A stretch of DNA of 64,000 bases from Diphasiastrum complanatum (lineage: Eukaryota > Streptophyta > Lycopodiopsida > Lycopodiales > Lycopodiaceae), in contig CM055100.1 of NCBI GenBank assembly GCA_029204225.1, positions 25,923,106 to 25,987,105 of the forward strand. The letters are read 5' to 3'. The position numbers were made by a program, and so were the translations under genes. The notes beneath the pieces were generated by a model that had not been told where the DNA came from, made no database searches, and saw only the letters and a program-made list of their open reading frames with translations. Numbering within the stretch: position 1 is the first letter of the stretch; each line of letters starts with the position of its first letter. Shown here one piece after another: positions 35,296-46,475 of this stretch.

Positions 35296-36468
35296 TGAAG
35301 AAATTATTAGTTTTTATCTTTCAAAGCCTTAACATATTTTCTTAGTTTTTTTTCCTTTGTTGTTTTTAGTGACTGTGCATTTTGAACTATGTTTTGAACA
35401 ATCTGCATTTTTTGGTCATCAGGAAAATTTATCCCTAGGTCTAAAACACTTAGAAAATAATTCCGAAAACTTTTTCCAATACTATCGCATTTTTCGCATT
35501 TTTGCGAAAAAAGAAGACATTGTCCCTTAAATGCCTTAGGAAGGTTTAGACCCTTAGAAAAAGGGACATTGACCCTTAGAAAAGCGATCTTAGCCTTAGA
35601 AAATATTTCTGCCATACTATTGCATTTTTTGCCTTTTGGGAAAAAGCGACATTGTCTTTAAATTGCCTTTAAATCATTTTCAGACCTACTCGCATTTTTC
35701 TTCTTTTTCCGAAAAAAGCAAAGGTGCCCTTGAAAAGCAAAGGTGTCCTCAAACACAAAAGGTGACACTGCCCTTAAGAACTTAAAAGGGTCTTTAAAGA
35801 AAAGCAAAGGCCTGCAGCGTGAAGGCACAAGCGCAACGGGCAGAAGGCGGATGATTCACAGAGGACAACAACAGAAAACTGAAATCAGTTTTGGTTAAGG
35901 CTAATGCATTTCTTTTGATTAGATCTTCTAGCTTAATCAATCTCCTGGATTGATCACATAAAGAGATCAACGAAGAATAAGCAGAAGACACACACAATCA
36001 TGGATAGAATACAGGCAAACAGTCTGAGATAGCTTCAGAGCAAGTTTACAGATTGGTAGTAGCTAGTCATATTATTCACGAGAAGAGAACATCTCTCTCG
36101 TTCCAATGTGCTAATCTGAAAAACAGATAGTGCTCAAAAATTGTATTGTAAATTCAGTTCAAATATAGAAGCCATTTTCTCAATGTTTTGTTCAGTGATG
36201 TGTATGATCTGTAATACTTGAATGCATGCTATCAATAGATAAATTTTTGTTGTTGTTTTATTCAACATTATCTGTTGCTTACAAGTTTGAATTTTACAAC
36301 AGATCTACAGTTGCAAATCTGAGATCTGAAAGAGAATTAGTCCGTAGTGTGAAGCAGTAGCTACTCCTGCTAAGTCGGCTCTATCTGGCCTTTCATTTTG
36401 GATCAGTGATCTCTGAACACGATTGCCATCACCAAGCATTCAGCCCTGCGAATGGACATTCAATTTCC
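35296..36468 (+). repeat. Probable LTR region of a family-A-related Copia (A2)
   Basis: The segment precedes the A2 gag and ends near TTTCCATCA at about 36468, the same end word as the family-A LTR, followed by a decayed primer-site word. Between 35450 and 35790 it holds imperfect subrepeats built on TTTTTCGCATTTTT and CGAAAAAAG. The left border is unknown and the rest does not align by eye with the A LTR. Confidence 0.35.
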
Positions 36469-36507
36469 ATCAGTGGTATTAGATCACGGATTTGGTTATC
36501 AGAGCAC

Positions 36508-37239
36508 ATGACATCCATTAGTAGCATTCAATCAAAGATCTACACAATCCTTGATTCTTCAGGATCAAACTTCCTAGCATGGAAGGTGAAGACTTCTCTC
36601 ATATTGAAAGGAGAAGGTCTATGGCCCTGGGTTGATGGCACAGAAGAGATGCCCACAACCACCGACAAAGAGCTATGGGAATGGAGAGAGAAGAATGACA
36701 AAGCAGTAGTTGTGTTGTCTTTCTCCATCAAAGACAGCTTAACACTTGATCTAGCCACACTCTCCAAAGCAAAAGAAATGTGGGATGCTTTGCTGACCAG
36801 ATTTCAAACGAAATCACGAAGTCAAATTATGCTTCTTGAAGATCAGTTGACCAATATCAGATGGGATGGTAAAGACCTCACTTCCTTCATCCGACAAATG
36901 AAGGACCTATTCCTCTCACTATACAATTCTGGAATGGAGAATGCAATCTTAGTCAAGAAGCAGCTCACATACCTGTTGCGAGCTCTACCAAGATCGTTTC
37001 AAACGACCTGAACACTGCTTGCTAAAGATCCAATGATGACTCTTGAGAAGGCTATAATCGATATCAGAGAAGAAGTGGAAGCTTGCGAACACCTTGATGA
37101 CAAGAATAACTCTGATCAAGCTCTCTACAGTAACAAAGAGAGCAAAAGAAAAATTTCAAGCCTAAGAGGGAGTCAGACTAAAGATAAGATTGAAGATAGC
37201 AGTCAGAGAAAACAAAAGAAAACAAGTGAAAGAGCATAA
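36508..37239 (+). pseudogene. Copia A2 gag
   Basis: The start ATG at 36508 gives MTSISSIQSKIYTILDSSG, a close relative of the Copia A gag at 12384-13290. The UBN2-type domain is complete in one frame: FLAWKVKTSLILKGEG, LTLDLATLSKAKEMWDALL and LTYLLRALPRSFQTT. A TGA at 37009-37011 interrupts it where A has Arg, after which MTLEKAIIDIREEVEACEHL continues in frame to a stop at 37237. A primer-site-like TGGTTATCAGAGC lies at 36493-36505, unusually close to the start. Confidence 0.8.
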
Positions 37240-37800
37240 ATAAACCGAGATAGCAGAATGGTGAGAAGAAGGCCTATACCAGATGCACACGAGAAGGCCA
37301 CATTGTTGATAAGTGTTGGCTCAACCCAAAGAAAGAGTGCATCCACTATCACAAGAAGGGTCACACAGCCATTGACTGCAGCCAAAATCCCAAAAACAAG
37401 AAAGCTTAGAGTAGACAGGAGAGCGACAATAGCTCATCCTACATGGAGGAACCAGAGTCCTCCAAGATGGTCAAAGACAGAGCCAATAATGGCAAGAACC
37501 CAACAGCTTACTTGTGTGCTGATGTCTATGTATACTTCAAATACACAAGAGATAATTATTGATTCAGGTGAAAAGTCACACTTCGTGGCAACGAGGCACA
37601 TGATCACTGATTATCAAGAATCAGAGTCTTCCAGATACATAATCTTGGGAGATGGTCCCAGACACAAAGTCAGCGGAACCGGAGCACTGTAGTTAGGCAC
37701 CAAAGAAAGATATAGAAGGCTCGACAACACTCTATACGTGCCCACTCTTCAGAAGGATCTAATATATGTTGCTAAGATGGTATATGCAGGACTGAGAGTC
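37240..37800 (+). pseudogene. Copia A2 zinc knuckle and protease
   Basis: Frameshifted knuckle remnants lie at 37290-37400. The protease reads IIIDSGEKSHFVATRHMI near 37560, where family A has DSGATSHFV, so the Asp-Ser-Gly is kept but two neighbours differ. ILGDGPRHKVSGTGAL and LYVPTLQKDLIYVAKM follow, with a TAG near 37690. Copia sequence ends at about 37800 and Gypsy sequence begins soon after. Confidence 0.7.
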
Positions 37801-37934
37801 GACTACCTTTGAAGGTGATACTTGCGAAGTGGTTGAATCCGCAACCACTTAGCTTGTCACTACTAGAATGGGCTGCCAACATTGTTGAATATCTAATGCA
37901 GGGCCAACCAGACAAATCACTACCAAAGGAGATC

Positions 37935-39110
37935 AGCAAAAATTGATCTTGAAAGCTAGACGTTATCAGGTGATTGCCAGCCAATTGTATCGAAGAAGAC
38001 CAAATGGGACTCTTCGGCAGTGTATTCTTCCTCATGAGACTACCAAAATCATCTCGCTTTCACATGAAGGCATGGGTGGAGACCATTTTGCATCTGACAT
38101 TATAGTTTGCAAGATTCTGCAATCAGGATGTTGGTGGCCAACAATTCATAAGGATACGGAGGAATACCTGAGGAAGTGTGATGTGTGCCAAAGGGCAAGG
38201 ATACCAACGAGATTGAATTATGACCTACTACACCTGGTCTTAGCCCAAGCACCATTCGAAAAGTGAGAATTGGATTACATCGGTCCAATTCACCCTGTAG
38301 CAAAGGAGTACCCAGGCTCGATACATAATCGTATCCAGGACTATCTCACCAAGTGGGTCAAAGCCAAGGCAGTAAGAGTAGCTGATGCTAGGACAACTGC
38401 CAAGTTCCTTTATGAAAATATCATTGTGCGCTTTGGATGCCCGGTGGAGATAGTCAGCGATCGCAAAAATCATTTTATCAATGAGACCATCAAGGTCCTG
38501 TTGGAGAAATCATCATGATCTACAGAACCAGTACGTCTTATTATTCTCACGGTAATGGGCAAGCAGAATCATCCAATAAGATCATGTGTAGCATGCTCAC
38601 GAAAACAGTTGAAGCTAGTAGATCAGATTGGGAACACAAGTTGCATGCTACTCTGTGGGCATTCAGGACAGCATATAAGGGAAGCATTGATCAAACACCT
38701 TCCAATTGGTATATGGTCAGGATGTTGTAATGCCAGTAGAGTTTTTAGTCCCTTCATTAAGAATTGCTACAACGCAATGCCTTAATGAATCCAAGTCTCT
38801 ACAACTACGCCACGAAGCTCTACACAAACTCTGTGAAACACGCTTACTAGCTGTGCATACACTGGCAATTGAAAAAGAAAGACGCAAAGCATGGCACGAT
38901 CGCAAGTTACAAAAGAATGATCTTCATTCTGGAGATCTGGTCCTGATGTATAAAACCAAGGTGATCAAGAGAAAATTAAAATTCACAAGCGAAGGTCCTT
39001 ATCGGATTAAAAATTCTTAATCATGGAGCCGTGAATCTGGAGAAGCTAGATGGGACACCGTTTGACACACCCATCAATGGTAGCCAGTTGCACAAGTTTT
39101 GGCCACCGTA
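37935..39110 (+). pseudogene. Gypsy integrase fragment
   Basis: In order: a zinc-binding H2C2 region (HEGMGGDHFASDII to CDVCQRARIP, 38060-38210), the integrase core with LDYIGPIHP (first Asp near 38273), VSDRKNHFINE (second Asp near 38458) and YYSHGNGQAES (Glu near 38566), and a C-terminal tail (WHDRKLQKNDLHSGDLVLMY, about 38890; final FDTPINGSQLHKFWPP near 39070). All three catalytic acidic residues are present. Stops or frameshifts occur near 38265, 38516, 38728 and 39018. RT is absent upstream. Confidence 0.8.
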
Positions 39111-40029
39111 GTGAATTAGATCCAGGTTGGTGGTGGCATGTTACAAAAAGCTATTCTGCTAGGCCATCACAACTAGATCTAGGAAGATCAAGCCAAATCA
39201 AGCTAGATCCATTAAGATTTAGCCAGATCTGGCAAGATCGGGGAAATTCATTAGGATCCAAGACGGATCTAGATCCAGACGGGATCAAGAGGGAAGCAGA
39301 TCATCATACTATGCCAATAAGTCCCCCAAATTTGCATATTAGAGACCTCAATCTCAATAACTATGGCAATTTAAGGGCAAAATTCACCCAAAACTGATGG
39401 ATCTGTTACCAAATATCTATCAAAGCTTCCAAAGAACTACCAACAGTTAGATCGAACATGGATGAAGCTGATTACCAGTTTGCAAAAGTTAAAAATTAGA
39501 GAATCTCAAAATCTCGTCAAAAAACACTCTAAAAGAACACTTTTTTCATGATTTTTTGAGATCCCCTAGGAGATAGCTCTTGAAACTTGGACAATCACTA
39601 GATCTGACCCAGATGCATCCATGCAAATCTTTGCAAGATTTAATGACGGAAAAATCATCATTCTTTAGTGTGTGCGAGAGTTCCCAGAAGCTGAATCTTC
39701 AGAACCTTTGCAGAGCATCAAGATCATCATACCAACCTTTGCAAAGTGCATAAATGGAATCAGAGCAGTGAAATAGGCCTGCCTACATGGTCTGATCTTG
39801 AAAATCCAACTACAGAAACATGTTGTGCGAGAGATCACCTCTTGCAAAAGTTGAACCCTCGCAGACAGTCTGAACCCTCGCAGAACCTTCGCAGGGTAGT
39901 CAAATCACCTTCTGAACTCTTGTAGACTTCTCTAAGGTCCTAGAATTTTGTGAAGCATGTCCCTGCCAAGATTTGGGTGGAACTGAGCAAGGAAAAGTGG
40001 ATTTTACCTAATACGCACTCTAAATTTTG
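39111..40029. other. Intergenic or Gypsy 3' sequence, unrecognised
   Basis: It follows the Gypsy integrase stop and may hold its 3' UTR and LTR remnant. Local direct repeats occur: AGATC-rich words at 39170-39260 and GAACCCTCGCAGA at 39850-39885. No LTR border could be fixed. Confidence 0.35.
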
Positions 40030-40763
40030 TGAAGAATTGAAAAAGATTATCTATGTTAGATATAGGGGTCTTATGTTTTTTACATCAAGCATCTAGGTGT
40101 AGGATGTTGATAGGAACAAATATGGCATAGATGGCAAATTATGCATTTCCACTTGTTATGCCACTATTGAGCCAAAATAGAGTAAGAGGCTAAACTCGTG
40201 CCAATTAGAGTGTAGACAAGTGTAATACCTTTGTTTGATGAATTCTAAGAGGTCCAATAGGATTTAGAGGTGGAATCATGTGAGGTCCAATAGGAATTTG
40301 AGGTGTGCTTGAATATAGTCCAATAGAATTAAGAGGTGCATGGATCAATGTTCCAATAGGATTAAGAGGTGACAAAGTGTGGTCCAATCATAGTTAAGCA
40401 TAGTGGTAGCTCGTGGATCTACTAGTAGCATTGTACTCCTCATTTTGGATCTAGTTGATTTGGTGATTGTGTGGATTTTGAGTGTCATTGAATTTCTAGC
40501 TTTCTCTCTCTACTTGAGCGCTCATGATGGTTTTTCTCTCTCTACCCGAGGAGAGTAGCTTGTTTTTACTTAGAATATTTTTTGAATACTTCCTACACGT
40601 GTGAGTGAGAGTTGGAAGTGATTGAATGCATGTAGTAGTGTGTTTTTGCCATAGGATTTAAGATTGATCTTGAATCTCAATCTAGTCTTGATCTTGATGC
40701 ATCTACGCACATTAGGAGATCACAAGTACATGTTGTGGACAATCCACACGTGTGAAATCAACA
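40030..40763 (+). repeat. 5' LTR of Copia B1
   Basis: 734 bp from TGAAGAATTG to AATCAACA. It contains about five copies of a GTCCAATAGGATT(TA)AGAGGTG-type word between 40250 and 40390, two CTCTCTCTAC(C/T)YGAG words near 40510-40550, and CACACGTGTG at 40745-40754, ten bases before the LTR end. Confidence 0.9.
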
Positions 40764-40776
40764 TGGTATCAGAGCC
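40764..40776 (+). other. Primer binding site of Copia B1
   Basis: TGGTATCAGAGCC, a perfect match, immediately after the LTR. Confidence 0.95.
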
Positions 40777-41499
40777 TACCTAAGGTTACCATGCATTTTG
40801 ATCCATTTAAGTGAAAACTATTCATCAATCTTGAGCTAGAAATTGTCAAGGCCCATTTTCCTAGCTATCTTGTTCAATTTTGGATCAAAAGAGATCAAAA
40901 GGACATTGATTGGGTCTGACCTGGTACTGTACAGAATCAAGTGCTCAAAAAAGTGTGAGGAACATCCAATTTCAGTTTGGAAGTTCTCTCTCATGCTTGA
41001 TCCATTTATCTTGCTTGATAGCTTGTTTTAAAGTTATTTTTGTCTAGTTTTTGATGCAATCAGTTTCATTCCATTTGGTTGAGCCAATTAGAAGTTATAA
41101 GCTTTTGAAGAGGGTTAGGTAGGTCACCTAGACCTGGGTGGACACATTTGGTTTGGTCAAGAGATTGCTTGGTTGATCCAAAATCACAGTTGTATGCTTA
41201 CTAGGCACTATTTTGAGATCTTAGCCATTTTGTTTCATGCAATATCATTGTATTTGAGTCAAATTTGGTTTTTTAGTGTACTTCACATGTGCTAAGAGTG
41301 TTTGATCCTAACTTTGCCTATACTCCATCATTTGATGTGAAATAGATCTTGTTTTAGAGATATTTGTGTAGCTAGTGAGATTCGATTTACAAATAGTTGC
41401 AAGATCTTTCATAGGAGGAGATAGTAATCTATTATTGGATCCTATTGAGAGTGTGTAGCAATATTTATTGTTCAATGATTTGAGTTTTCTTCACTTCAA

Positions 41500-44400
41500 A
41501 TGTCTTCAATGGGTTCATCCTTGTTGGAACCAAGTGAAAGATTGTCCACTTCAAACTATTCAATTTGAAAAATGAGGATGGAGTCCATCTTGATCCTTCA
41601 AGATGTGATGGACATAGTTCTTGGCCTTGAAGAAGAACCACAAGTTCTTCAAGAGGTTCAAAAATACAAAAAGAGAGCTAGGATGGCTCTCCACTACATT
41701 AAGATGAATGTCTCTAATGAGATATTGAGGGAGATAGGTACTTGTACAACAGCCAAAGAAGCTTGGGATTGTCTCAAGTCTATCTATGAGGCTAAGAATA
41801 CCTCTAGGCTTCTCACTCTTACGAATCAAATCTTTCAAAGTAGCCAAAAGAGTGATGAGAGTGCATCTAGTTATGTTTTGAGAGTAAAAGATATTCATAG
41901 AGAGCTTGCTTGCATTGGTGATTCCATCAATCAAAATGAGCTAGTCCAAGTCATTCTCAATGGCTTGAGAAGTGAATTTGATAACCTTGTTCAATCCTAT
42001 GCCATTAAGGAAGAGCTACCAAGTTTGGAGGCTCTCCAAAGTGTGCTAATTTCTGAAGAATCAAGACAAGAGTATAAGCTCTTGAGGATGCACAAGCTTT
42101 CTCTCACTCATAATGATGGCAAAGACCTCTTTGCCAAGGACAAGCACAAAGGGAGGAGCAAGAACCAACATCAACAATCCTCAAGCAAGGACAAAGTCAA
42201 ATCCAAAGACAAAGATGAGGAGGAAGATGATTCCTCTAATGCTTCATCATCCAAGCTCAAGGAGAAGAAGATCAAGTGCTTTTATTGTGGCAAGAAAGGC
42301 CATTATGCCACCAATTGCTTCAAGAAGAAGAATCAACTCAAGCAAGCCAACATTACCAATGAGAAGGAAGACACAATTGCAAGTGATGGAGAGGGATCTC
42401 TTATGGTCTCTAGTTTCTCATCTACTCCTTTCAAGAAGGACGGCCTATGGTATATTGATAGTGGAGCCTCTTCATATATGTGTAGCTCCAAGGACTCTTT
42501 CTCTTCTATTGCACCTTATGATGGAGTCAAGAAATCAATATACACAGCAAATGATTTTGAATGTCCTATTGAAGGCATATGGAACATTCCCTTGAAGCTT
42601 GCATCCTCTAAAGTTCTTTCTCTCTCTAAAGTTCTTTATGTACCTAAGCTTACTAAGAATCTTATTAGTGTTGGCCAATTGATTGATAATGGCCTTGATG
42701 TAAAATTCAATGTTGATACTTGCACTATCAGGAAGAATGATGAGATAATTGCATTAGGATCTAGATTTGGAGGCATCTATAAACTAGATCCAAATGAGTA
42801 TGTGAATGCTTGTAATGTTGCTCTTGTGAACAAGCTCTCTATGGAGGAATTATGGCATAGGAGGTTGGGACATCCCAACTAAAAATCCATGCTCTCTATG
42901 ATCAAAGAAGCCAAAGCTATTGGCTTGCCAAAGTCACTCTCCAAGAAGATCAAGCCTTGTGAGGCTTGTGCTATTGCTAAATCTCACAAAAAGCCATTTA
43001 CAAGATCTTCTATCAAAAGCAAGCATCCTTTGGAGTTAATCCACTCGGATGTGCATTTCTCATCAACTACAAGCAAGGGAGGAGCCACTTGTTTTGTTAC
43101 TTTCATTGATGATTTAACAAGATTCACTTGGATATATCTTCTTGCTTCTAAATCTATGGTGTTTGACCATTTCCTTATTTTCAAAGCTTATGTAGAGAAG
43201 CAATTCTTATTCAAGATTAAAGCTCTTAGAAGTGATGGAGGTGGTGAATATATCTCCAATAAATTTCAAGATTTTTGTGAGATTGAAGGCATCAAAAGAG
43301 AGTTCTCTTGTGCCTACTCTCCATCTCAAAATGGAGTGGCCGAAAGAAAGAATAGATCTCTATGTGAATGTGCAAAATCTATGAGAATTGAGGCATCTTT
43401 GCCCAAAGATTTTTTGGGAGAAGCCATTAATTGTGCAAATTATCTTTGCAATAGGCTCCCACATATAGCTCTTGGAGGAAAGTCACCATATGAAATCTTC
43501 TATTTGAAGAAGCCTAAGGTTGATCACCTTAGAGTTTTTGGATGCATATGCTTTGTCCATATTCCCTTGGAAACAAGGAAAAAGGAAGATCCTAGTGCAT
43601 GCAAAGGGATCATGGTTGGATACTCATCCACCAAGAAGGCCTATAGAGTCTTTATACTCTCTACTTCTCAAGTTATTGAAAGTAGAGATGTTGTCTTTCA
43701 TGAAGATCAACACTCATCTTTTGAAGAGGCCGAGATCAAGAAGTCTATGGATGCATCACCAATTATTGATTTTGAAGACAATCATGATGTCATGGGGTCA
43801 AGATTTGAAAAAGACTCTCCTCGGATTTTCTCACCAAGAAGATCCATGAGAGATAGATCTGAGCCTAAGAGGCTCTCATATGTTGACAAAGGAAAACAAG
43901 TGGATCTTGATTCCACTAATTATGGTTTTTATGTCTCTCATGAAGAGCCCAAGAATGTACAAGAGGCACTCAATACCAAGGAGTGGTATGATGCCATGAA
44001 GCAAGAGTATGATGCATTGATCACCAATACTTGGGAGCTTGTGGATCCTCCATCCAACAAGCATGTGATTGGTTGCAAGTGGGTATTTCGGATCAAGTTC
44101 AATCATGATGGCACCATCAACAAGTATGAAGCAAGATTATGTGCCAAAGGATTTGCTCAAATCCATGGCCTTGATTATGAGGAGAACTTTGCACCTGTTG
44201 CAAAGATGTTGACAATAAGAATTCTTATTTCTCTTGCTTGTTTCTTTAAGTGGAAGGTGTTCCAATTACATGTATCCAATGCTTTTCTAAATGGTTATCT
44301 TGAGGAGGAGATCTATATGGAACAACCTCAAGGATTCATCAAGGATGAGTACAAAGTGTGCTTGCTCTTCAAAATTATTTATGGACTCAAGGAAGCACCA

Positions 44401-45480
44401 AGATCATGGTATTCAAGACTTAATTCTTTTCTTATCTCACTAGGATTTACTCTTAGTGACTATGATCCTTCCGTGTATCTAAAGTTTGTTGATAGCAATA
44501 TTGTCATTCTTCTAATTTATGTTGATGACATTATTCTTTGTGGAAGTTGTATCAAGCTAGTTGATGAAACTAAGCTAGCACTTGGATGTGAGTTTAAAAT
44601 GCAGATCTAGGAGAGATACATTACATCCTAGGCCTAGAAATTGATTTTTATGAAAATCATGTCTTTATATGCCAATCTAGATATGCTGCTCTATGTTGAA
44701 AAAATTCCATATGGAAAATTCTAAGAGCATAGATACTCCAATGGAGAAAATTGTAAAAGATCCTAATAAAGGTGATGAAAGATCCTTTGAGGACATCACA
44801 CTTTTTAGGAGTCTTGTAGGCTCCTTGATTTGGCTTACCATTACTAGGCCCGATCTAAGTTTTTGTGTGCACAAATTGAGTCAATTTATGCAAGATCCTA
44901 AGATCCATCATTGGAAGATGGCCAAGAGGATTCTAAGATACGTATCTTCATCTTGTGATTATGGTCTACTTTATAAAAGTGAAGATCTATCCATTGTTGC
45001 CTACTCGGATTTGGACTTTGCAAGTGACAAGATGGATCGAAAGTCTATTAGTGCATACACTATCTTTCTTGGAGGCAATCTAATATCTTGGCTTTCCAAA
45101 AAACAAGATACTATATCTCTCTCTTCATGTGAGGCCGAGTACAAAGCACTCACTACAACTACCAAAGAGGTGCTTTGGATCAAGAGGTTATTAATGGAGC
45201 TAAAGTGCATTAAGAAAGATGATCTACTAGTGATCAAGTGTGATAACATCTCGGCCCAAGCTCTTGCCAATAATCCCATATTTCATGCAAGAAGCAAGCA
45301 CATAGAAGTCGCACACCATTTTGTGAGAGAAAAGCTTATTGGAGGAGAAATCTAATTGGAGCATGTCAACTCGTCCTCTTGTATTGCCAATCTACTCACC
45401 AAGCCTTTGAGCAAAAGTGCTTTCATCAAGCATAGATCTAATCTTGGAGTTATATCAAGATCAATGCTTAAATCTTCATA
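41500..45480 (+). pseudogene. Copia B1 gag-pol polyprotein
   Basis: Starts at the ATG 41500. Domains in order: UBN2 gag (41570-42080), CCHC knuckle CFYCGKKGHYATNC (42277-42318), protease IDSGASSYMC (about 42453), pre-integrase LWHRRLGHPN (about 42850), integrase HSDVHFS / RSDGGGEYIS / NGVAERKNRS (43040-43360, all three acidic residues present), RT WVFRIKFNHDG to YVDD (44080-44529) and RNase H (YSDLDFASDKMDRKS, SSCEAEYKAL, ARSKHIEVAHHF; 45000-45325). Lesions: TGA near 41566 where the family has Trp, TAA at 42880-42882, a frameshift between about 44605 and 44690, and TAA at 45353-45355 near the end. Autonomous activity is therefore unlikely. Confidence 0.9.
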
Positions 45481-45501
45481 GATAATTTTTTAGGAGGAGT
45501 G

Positions 45502-46209
45502 TGAAGAATTGAAAAAGATTATCTATGTTAGATATAGGGGTCTTATGTTTTTTACATCAAGCATCTAGGTGTAGGATGTTGATAGGAACAAATATGGCAT
45601 AGATGGTAAATTATGCATTTCCACTTGTAATGCCACTATTGAGCCAAAATAGAGTAAGAGGCTAAAATCGTGCCAATTAGAGTGTAGACAAGTGTAATGC
45701 CTTTGCTTGATGAATTCTAAGAGGTCCAATAGGATTTAGAGGTGGAACCATGTGAGGTCCAATAGGAATTTGAGGTGTGCTTGAATATAGTCCAATAGAA
45801 TTAAGAGGTGTATAGATCAATGGTCCAATAGGATTAAGAGGTGACAAAGTGTGGTCCAATCATAGTTAAGCATAGTGGTGTACTCCTCATTTTGGATCTA
45901 ATTGATTTGGTGATTGTGTGGATTTTGAGTGTCATTGAATTTCTAGCTTTCTCTCTCTACCCGAGAGCTCATGATGGTTTTTCTCTCTCTACCCGAGGAG
46001 AGCAGCTTGTTTTTACTTAGAATATTTTTTAAAACTTCCTACACATGTGATTGAGAGTTGGAAGTGATTGAATGCATGTAGTAGTGTGTTTTTGCCATAG
46101 GATCTAAGATTGATCTTGAATCTCAATCTAGTCTTGATCTTGATGAATCTACAAAACTTAGGAGATCACAAGTACATGTTGTGGACAATCCACACGTGTG
46201 AAATCAACA
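45502..46209 (+). repeat. 3' LTR of Copia B1
   Basis: 708 bp; it lacks the 25 bp near 40405 of the 5' copy. It carries the same TCCAATAGGA subrepeats and the CACACGTGTG word (46191-46200 region) near its end. Confidence 0.9.
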
Positions 46210-46475
46210 AATTCCACTATATAAGGGCTGAATTCGAGTCATTTGTCACCTTTGTTGGCGAAGCTCTGCTCAAATTTTCACTAAAATTTTCAAGTTCTCT
46301 GATTTTGACCAAACTTTATACAAGCTATCATCTGCACATTCTAAACCCAGATTTGCACTCTAAACTACAGTTTTTACCATCCAACACTTGTTACTCACTG
46401 TTTTTATCGTTTCCACCTCTTTTTACCTTTCCACCATTTTTCCTACTTTTTCGCACTTTAGCTATCACTGTTACC

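Larger units (their letters stand above)
40030..46209 (+). mobile_element. Copia retrotransposon B1, 6.2 kb, well preserved
   Basis: Two LTRs (40030-40763 and 45502-46209) similar by eye at well over 95% apart from a 25 bp indel, a perfect primer site (40764-40776), a gag-pol frame with few lesions (41500-45480) and a purine tract TTAGGAGGAGTG right before the second LTR. The flanking 5-mers (TTTTG left, AATTC right) do not match, so the target duplication is lost or the element arose by recombination. It is the least decayed element in the window. A related element, B2, lies at 55544-61585. Confidence 0.9.

Noticed and set aside
46210-46475. LTR of a further element right after B1
   Set aside because: There is a TATA-like box, but no terminal dinucleotides, primer site or second copy were found.
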